From the NCBI GenBank assembly GCA_016125085.1, contig WGMM01000016.1, positions 35,893-99,892 of the forward strand: a stretch of 64,000 nt of DNA, written 5' to 3'. Positions 59,555 to 64,000 of the stretch are shown in pieces. The notes beneath the pieces were generated by a model. The model made no database searches. It saw only the letters and a program-made list of their open reading frames with translations, and had not been told where the DNA came from. A program made the position numbers and the translations under genes. How positions within the stretch are numbered: position 1 is the first letter of the stretch; each line of letters starts with the position of its first letter. The DNA is from a bacterium (GTDB lineage Bacteria; Planctomycetota; Planctomycetia; Isosphaerales; Isosphaeraceae).

Positions 59555-61822
59555 ATGCCTTGGAAATTCACCGGACGACGCCTGCTGACGACTGCCTTCG
59601 TCTTCACGACGGGGCTCTTTGCCACTGGCTGTCAGCGAATCCCCTATATCGACCAGACGCGCGTCGTGCCTTCGGACGAGATCGGGGTACTTCCGGAGGA
59701 GGACAGGCAAATCCGCCAGGCTGCCCTGTTCGAAGACACGGCCAGCCAATTGCCGACACCTCTTCCTGATCTCGCTCCGCCGCGTACGACGGATCAGCCC
59801 GAAGCGGACGAAATCTGGGAGCTGACGCTTCAGGATGCCATCCAGCTCGGCCTGGAGAACAGCGAAGTCATTCGCGTGATCTCCCTGGGTGCCCAGGGCA
59901 TCCCGATCGGCGGCTTCGAGCCGACACCGCTCAATACCGGTGCCGGTGGCGGTATCTCCAGCGCCCTCGGTGCCGGCGCGCTTTCCACCGTGTACGACCC
60001 GGCGATCCAGGAAACGCAGATCGCCCAGGCTCTCTCCGTATTCGACACGACGTTCACGACGTCGCTGTTCTGGGGCAAGAACGTCCAGCCGTTCAACAAC
60101 TCGATCGCCGCCGGTATTTTCTCGGCCGCGAACCGGGTACCCGTGATCTTCAACCAGAAGAACAACGAGTTCAAGATCGGCCTGCAGAAACGGACGGCCA
60201 CCGGTGCCACGCTCAACGTGGCCCATAACATCAACATGAATTATTCGAACAGCCCGCAGAACGTTTATCCGTCCGCTTATACGGCCAATACGCAATTCCG
60301 CATCAGCCAGCCCCTTCTGGGCGGCAGCGAACAGTTCGGCCCCAGCGGTCTGGAAGCCAACCGGGCTCCGATCGTCATCGCCCGCGTCAATGCCGACGCC
60401 GCCGTGTGGCGGTTCAAGGCCGACGTGATGGCCATGGTCCGGTCCGTCGAGCAGCAATACTGGGCACTTTCGCAGCAGCAGGTGCAGCTCTGGAGCCGGG
60501 AAACGGCGATCGGGCTGGGCGAACAGATCGTCCGCCGCGAACAATCCCGCCTGGAAGTCGGCCGGGGCTCGCAGTCGGACGTCGCCGAAGCCGAACAACG
60601 GCTCGAAGGCTTCCGCCTTCAACTGATCTCAGCCACGGCGGACGTCATCACGACCGAACGCCAGCTCCGGAACATCCTCGGCCTGCCGCCGACCGACAAT
60701 CGCCGGATCATCCCCGTCACCGCCCCGACCGAAGCTCGTCTCGAGCCCGACTGGGAGCTGAGCCTGGCCCAGATGATCGCGTTCCAGCCCGATATCGTTC
60801 AGCAGCAGTTGCAAGTCCGCCTGGCCGAACTTCAGCTTCTGATCGCCCGCAACCGTCTTCTGCCTGTCCTGAACTTCGACGCCCTCTACCAGCTCAACGG
60901 TTACGGCGACAATATCGACAACGCCGAATCGGTCATGACCGGCCAGACGATCAAGGCCATCGACCCGCTCAACGCACTCCTGCAGCAGCAGGCGGGCCTT
61001 CAGGTTCAGCCGGCGAACTTCTCCAACTTCCAGACCTGGCAGCTCGGCCTGACCTTCTCGGCGCCGCTCGGCTTCCGGGGGCCCCTGGCCAATACGAAGG
61101 CCTCGCAGTATATCCTGCTGCGGCAGCGGGCCTACTTGCAGCAGATCGTGCACCAGCAGACTCACTCTCTGGCACGTTTCTTCCTGGAAGTGGACGCCAA
61201 CTACAAGCTCTTCAAGACGGCCGGGCGCAACCGCCTGGCGGCCTCGACACGTCTGGAAGCCCAGCGTGCGGAATACGAAGTCGGCCGGGTGCCGATCGAC
61301 CGGTACCTCGAAGCCGTGGCCGAATGGGCCAACGCCGTCGCTCAGGAAGCCCAGTTCAAGACGAGCTACAACACGTCGATCGCGGCTCTCGAAGAAGCCA
61401 AGGGCACTCTGCTCGCCTACAACAATGTGGCGGTGGAAGAAGGCCCGCAACCGGCCAAGGCCTATCTCCAGGCTCGCGACCTGATGAACCAGCACGGGCG
61501 GATTCCGACGAACGGCTCCGGCCCTTCGAACCCGAGCGAAGCCGTCGGCCCCTCGATGCCTGACCCAGTTCAGCCCGTTCAGATTCCCGGCGTTCAGCCT
61601 CGCGGCGATCTGCCGCCGTTCCCGGCACCGGTCGGTCCGGCAAGCCGTCCGCCGAATCCGATTCCGCCCGCGGTTCCCGCTGGCGAGCCGGACTATCTCT
61701 CGGAAAACGGCGGTTCGGCCACCAACCCGATCGATCGGATGAAATCACGCGATGCCGCTTTGATCCCGGCTTCCGGGGCAGGGGCTTCAGGCCCGCCTTC
61801 GAACTTCCCGCCGCTGCCCTGA
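59555..61822 (+). CDS. TolC-family outer-membrane lipoprotein
   Basis: A 755-residue TolC-like outer-membrane efflux factor. The signal peptide ends in a lipobox FATGC (Cys26), so it is probably lipidated. Two long helical halves carry TolC signatures (LTLQDAIQLGLENSEVIRV, then RREQSRLEVGRGSQSDVAEA and RLEAQRAEYEVGRVPIDRYL). From about residue 655 the tail is Pro/Gly-rich. AAGGA precedes the ATG. No inner-membrane pump or adaptor gene is adjacent, so its partner is unknown. A terminator follows. Confidence 0.9.
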   Translation: MPWKFTGRRLLTTAFVFTTGLFATGCQRIPYIDQTRVVPSDEIGVLPEEDRQIRQAALFEDTASQLPTPLPDLAPPRTTDQPEADEIWELTLQDAIQLGLENSEVIRVISLGAQGIPIGGFEPTPLNTGAGGGISSALGAGALSTVYDPAIQETQIAQALSVFDTTFTTSLFWGKNVQPFNNSIAAGIFSAANRVPVIFNQKNNEFKIGLQKRTATGATLNVAHNINMNYSNSPQNVYPSAYTANTQFRISQPLLGGSEQFGPSGLEANRAPIVIARVNADAAVWRFKADVMAMVRSVEQQYWALSQQQVQLWSRETAIGLGEQIVRREQSRLEVGRGSQSDVAEAEQRLEGFRLQLISATADVITTERQLRNILGLPPTDNRRIIPVTAPTEARLEPDWELSLAQMIAFQPDIVQQQLQVRLAELQLLIARNRLLPVLNFDALYQLNGYGDNIDNAESVMTGQTIKAIDPLNALLQQQAGLQVQPANFSNFQTWQLGLTFSAPLGFRGPLANTKASQYILLRQRAYLQQIVHQQTHSLARFFLEVDANYKLFKTAGRNRLAASTRLEAQRAEYEVGRVPIDRYLEAVAEWANAVAQEAQFKTSYNTSIAALEEAKGTLLAYNNVAVEEGPQPAKAYLQARDLMNQHGRIPTNGSGPSNPSEAVGPSMPDPVQPVQIPGVQPRGDLPPFPAPVGPASRPPNPIPPAVPAGEPDYLSENGGSATNPIDRMKSRDAALIPASGAGASGPPSNFPPLP

Positions 61823-61864
61823 TCATCAGGCCAGGCCCGGGAAAAGATCCGAACGCCGAACTTC

Positions 61865-61895
61865 GCCCCTGTCCAGAACGGACGGGGGCTTTTTC
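61865..61895 (+). terminator. Terminator after the TolC-family gene
   Basis: GCCCC and GTCC pair with GGAC and GGGGC (61865-61889, short loop AGAAC), followed by TTTTT at 61890-61894. It lies 43 bases past the stop. Confidence 0.8.
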
Positions 61896-61921
61896 GTCGG
61901 CGTCGTTTCAGTGAGTCCTTT

Positions 61922-62143
61922 TCAGCCGTCGTAACGGACTTCACCTGAGGCGACGCACTTGAGTTCAGCGATCGTCGCACAACCTTCGGGCAGTTTCGCC
62001 TCTTCGATCAGCATGTTGGGGATGCCGTTTTCGATGGCGAAGCGCGTTCCGCAAGAGGTGCAGACGAGCGTGTCCCCTTGTCGTTCCAGCGGTTTTTTTC
62101 CCATCGGGCAGACCAGCATCGCCAGCTTTTCGTCTTCGTTCAT
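61922..62143 (-). CDS. UPF0434/Trm112-like small protein
   Basis: A 73-residue zinc-ribbon-like protein of the UPF0434 (YcaR) / Trm112 group. LVCPMGKKPLERQGDTLVCT, then SCGTRFAIENGIPNMLIEEA match the family, but the usual C-P-x-C is CPMG, so only three of the four ligand Cys are present (Cys12, Cys28, Cys31). The ATG at 62143 is used; 62158 is an alternative. It is convergent with the TolC-family gene. Function unknown. Confidence 0.75.
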   Translation of the reverse strand: MNEDEKLAMLVCPMGKKPLERQGDTLVCTSCGTRFAIENGIPNMLIEEAKLPEGCATIAELKCVASGEVRYDG

Positions 62144-62524
62144 GGTGTGCATTCTCACGAGAAAGGTTCAGGGCTCGATCTGAGGCCAATCATGTCCCGC
62201 CCGGGGCTTTCGTGCAAGATCGTCATCCGGGCCGGTGTCGAAGGGAATCGTCCGCCGGGCCGGTTTTTTCAAGATTTCCGAAATCCTCTGAAATCTTTTC
62301 CCAATCGGCAACATCCGCCGAGATTCACGGACAAAAATCGGACGAGATTTTCGAATTCCCTTCACGCTGGATATAATTCCTTTAGAGCGTTTCGGTCATA
62401 CGAATTCGCTCGAATCGTCGATAGGCATCCAGTGATTGGCACGCCATTTTCACACTATTACACCGTACAGGTCCGTCGAACGTGCGATCGATTCGAATTG
62501 GCCAGACGGGAAAGGTGGCCGACG
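62144..62524. promoter_or_regulatory. Intergenic region with a TATAAT box
   Basis: About 380 bases ahead of the Minf_1886-like gene. A perfect TATAAT at 62372-62377 with a weak -35 (TTTCGA 62349-62354) is the best promoter candidate, which would give a leader of about 140 bases. A frame that runs through it from 62078 is not supported. No other feature seen. Confidence 0.4.
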
Positions 62525-62986
62525 ATGTCCAGAGAATCCCTGCTGAGCGGTCTCGAGGCTGGCCTGGAGGCACCTGCTGTGCGTGAATCGCTGACACGCC
62601 TCCTGGCACGTGATCCCCGGTTTTCGATACATGCCTATCGTTTCGTCATGAGCGCTCTGAGCATGGCGACGATCAAGCATCATGGCATCGTGCCTTCGAA
62701 TGCGGCAGTCAAGGAACTGCCGGAACGGCAGGACCACGTCACCGGTCAGCAATTGGCCTATGCCGTGGCCGGTCTGGCCTCGCAGGAATTCGGCTTCCTC
62801 GGTTATCGTGTGCTATCGAGTTGGGGCATCCGCTCGACCGGCGACATCGGCGATATCGTCTATCACATGATCGACGAGAACCACATGCAGAAGTCGCCGA
62901 CCGATTCCCGTTCCGACTTCGACGACGTCTTCGACCTCAGGCAGGCGCTTGAGGACGACTACCGCATCGAATCCACCGAATTCTGA
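62525..62986 (+). CDS. Minf_1886-like conserved protein
   Basis: A 153-residue protein recalled as Minf_1886-like, found in planctomycetes and Verrucomicrobia. DPRFSIHAYRFVMSALSMA begins the family pattern, then DHVTGQQLAYAVAGLASQEF, VLSSWGIRSTGDIGDIVYHM and SDFDDVFDLRQAL. No known function. The ATG at 62525 (MSRESLL) is used. It is followed after 16 bases by a small membrane protein gene. Confidence 0.8.
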   Translation: MSRESLLSGLEAGLEAPAVRESLTRLLARDPRFSIHAYRFVMSALSMATIKHHGIVPSNAAVKELPERQDHVTGQQLAYAVAGLASQEFGFLGYRVLSSWGIRSTGDIGDIVYHMIDENHMQKSPTDSRSDFDDVFDLRQALEDDYRIESTEF

Positions 62987-63002
62987 TTCAGGTCCACCAT
63001 CG

Positions 63003-63155
63003 ATGAGCGACGACGCCGGGACAGTCCGTGTCCGAAAGCGATTGATCCGTGGCGCCGTCGCGCTTTACGTCGTCTGGGTCGGTTTTCTGATCACCCTCGT
63101 GGCGATCTCCAGCGTCAAGCCGCCCAACTCGCCTGCACAATCGGCCGATCGTTGA
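63003..63155 (+). CDS. Small single-helix membrane protein
   Basis: A 50-residue protein with a basic start (VRVRKRLIR) and one membrane helix (GAVALYVVWVGFLITLVAIS), then a short Ser/Pro tail. It follows the Minf_1886-like gene by 16 bases and may be co-transcribed. Too short to classify. Confidence 0.5.
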   Translation: MSDDAGTVRVRKRLIRGAVALYVVWVGFLITLVAISSVKPPNSPAQSADR

Positions 63156-63310
63156 TTCTCTGTCCGTTTCGCCCGTGAATCGCCTGAAATCCGCCCTTCG
63201 AAGATCGATTCGAGACCGTTCGCGCTGTCGACCGATGCCCGAGCGGCTATGATATCGTTCGTGACGATCGAATATCGTACCGACCGATCAGCCTGTTCCG
63301 CGGCGGACTC

Positions 63311-63673
63311 ATGAGCGAACCATCCGGCACTCCGAAACCGACCGACGACACGCCCTGGCCCAAGTGGCGGATCCGCCTGGCGCGCCTCAGCCCCTACGCC
63401 ATCGATATCCCTGAGCAGCTCAAACGCTTACGGCAATTGACGATCGGCCTCACGGTCGTCCCCGCGTTCATGGGCACGATCGTTTTGACCCTGCTGAGCG
63501 TCTTCGGCCGGCCCGATATCGGGGCGATGTCCGTCTGCCTGATCTTCGGGCCCATGATCGCCCTCGCCTGGTGGGATTATCTCCGCATCGCCCGGCAGGC
63601 ACGGGCTTATCTCGCCGCCCAGGCTGGTAACGCAGCTGGCGCGGCATCGCCTGAAAGTGCTTCGAAGGCTTGA
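63311..63673 (+). CDS. Hypothetical two-helix membrane protein
   Basis: A 120-residue protein with a short Pro-rich N-terminus (PSGTPKPTDDTPWPKW) and two membrane helices (LTIGLTVVPAFMGTIVLTLL, VCLIFGPMIALAWWDYLRIA), ending in an Ala-rich tail. I do not recognise a family. The ATG at 63311 is the first in the frame. Confidence 0.5.
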   Translation: MSEPSGTPKPTDDTPWPKWRIRLARLSPYAIDIPEQLKRLRQLTIGLTVVPAFMGTIVLTLLSVFGRPDIGAMSVCLIFGPMIALAWWDYLRIARQARAYLAAQAGNAAGAASPESASKA

Positions 63674-63939
63674 CTTTCGCCACGTCTGTTCGGCACACGC
63701 ATTGCGTTAACGACATCCGAAACGAGCCGGAAGCGTGAGCCACGGAACGATTTCAGTGCTTTTTGTCTTCGCATGAAATAAACACGCCCTGTTCGGATCG
63801 GTGCGAATCAGGAATTCATCACTCCAGTCAGGGCACTCTTGCGTAACCCTTTCCGTCGCTTACGCCTTAATATACCTCACATCATTCGCCTTGACGGAAA
63901 TCGTGATTTATGTGTCAACCCGGGGACAAGGAGGCCCCT

Positions 63940-64000
63940 ATGGAAATCTCGCTGTTTGCGATCGAGAACTTCTCCGCCGTCAACCCGCTCAACACCAAAC
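63940..64000 (+). CDS. Partial gene at the window edge
   Basis: A start with a strong AAGGAGG at 63929-63935 gives MEISLFAIENFSAVNPLNTK before the window ends, so only 20 residues are seen and no family can be named. The preceding 260 bases are AT-rich near 63840-63920 with TAATATAC, a possible promoter zone. Confidence 0.5.
   Translation, partial: MEISLFAIENFSAVNPLNTK

Noticed and set aside
1..64000. CRISPR array or transposon
   Set aside because: No regularly spaced direct repeats, transposase genes or terminal repeats were seen by eye.

Overview
The window reads as a chromosomal piece of a high-GC planctomycete (Planctomycetota). The evidence is the gene families: a DUF1501 protein next to a DUF1549/DUF1553 protein, a DUF1559 prepilin-like protein, a very long CxxCH heme protein with HEAT-like repeats, an LEPR-type surface lipase, a PEP-CTERM protein, a Minf_1886-like protein and a GSU2086-like protein. 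An lpxK gene implies a lipid A-containing outer membrane. I cannot fix the order or genus. I saw no transposase, phage gene, CRISPR array, rRNA or tRNA.

Layout. 0-17 kb: housekeeping and scattered genes (RmlD-like reductase, ParB-like protein, rarA, NmrA-like and DUF1990 genes, PEP-CTERM protein, solute-binding lipoprotein, surface lipase), then a compact arsenic operon (arsR-arsM-arsC-like) behind a promoter carrying a perfect operator palindrome, a YncE/phosphoesterase fusion, a nucleotidyltransferase pair and an FKBP isomerase. 17.5-30.1 kb: the most distinctive region, all on the + strand. Two modules, each a ~134-residue acidic exported protein followed after about 265 bp by a bicarbonate-type transporter (SbtA-like, then SulP), lead into a six-gene membrane complex related to hydrogenase-4/complex I. 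Its large subunit lacks the NiFe-binding cysteines, so it belongs with the energy-converting hydrogenase-related (Ehr) group. 30.2-43.3 kb: - strand genes, mostly exported planctomycete families, a UbiB kinase-like protein and a Ser/Thr kinase. 43.6-49.9 kb: an SDR protein lacking the catalytic Lys, a penicillin acylase, and a TetR regulon (TetR plus carboxymuconolactone decarboxylase-like, DUF1348 and PNPOx-like genes) marked by three copies of one palindrome. 49.9-64 kb: a beta-propeller protein, the large heme protein, lpxK, an isocitrate/isopropylmalate dehydrogenase, a TolC-family lipoprotein and small conserved genes, ending in a gene cut by the window edge.

How the parts may work together. 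The 17.5-30.1 kb block is a plausible ion-coupled inorganic-carbon or anion uptake locus: an Ehr-type redox-driven Na+ or H+ pump could energise the SbtA-like and SulP carriers, with the two paralogous exported proteins as partners. This functional link is inference from gene order. The arsenic operon should reduce arsenate and methylate arsenite, but has no arsenite exporter in the window. The TetR operon has the gene content of a redox or electrophile response, with autoregulation supported by operator position.
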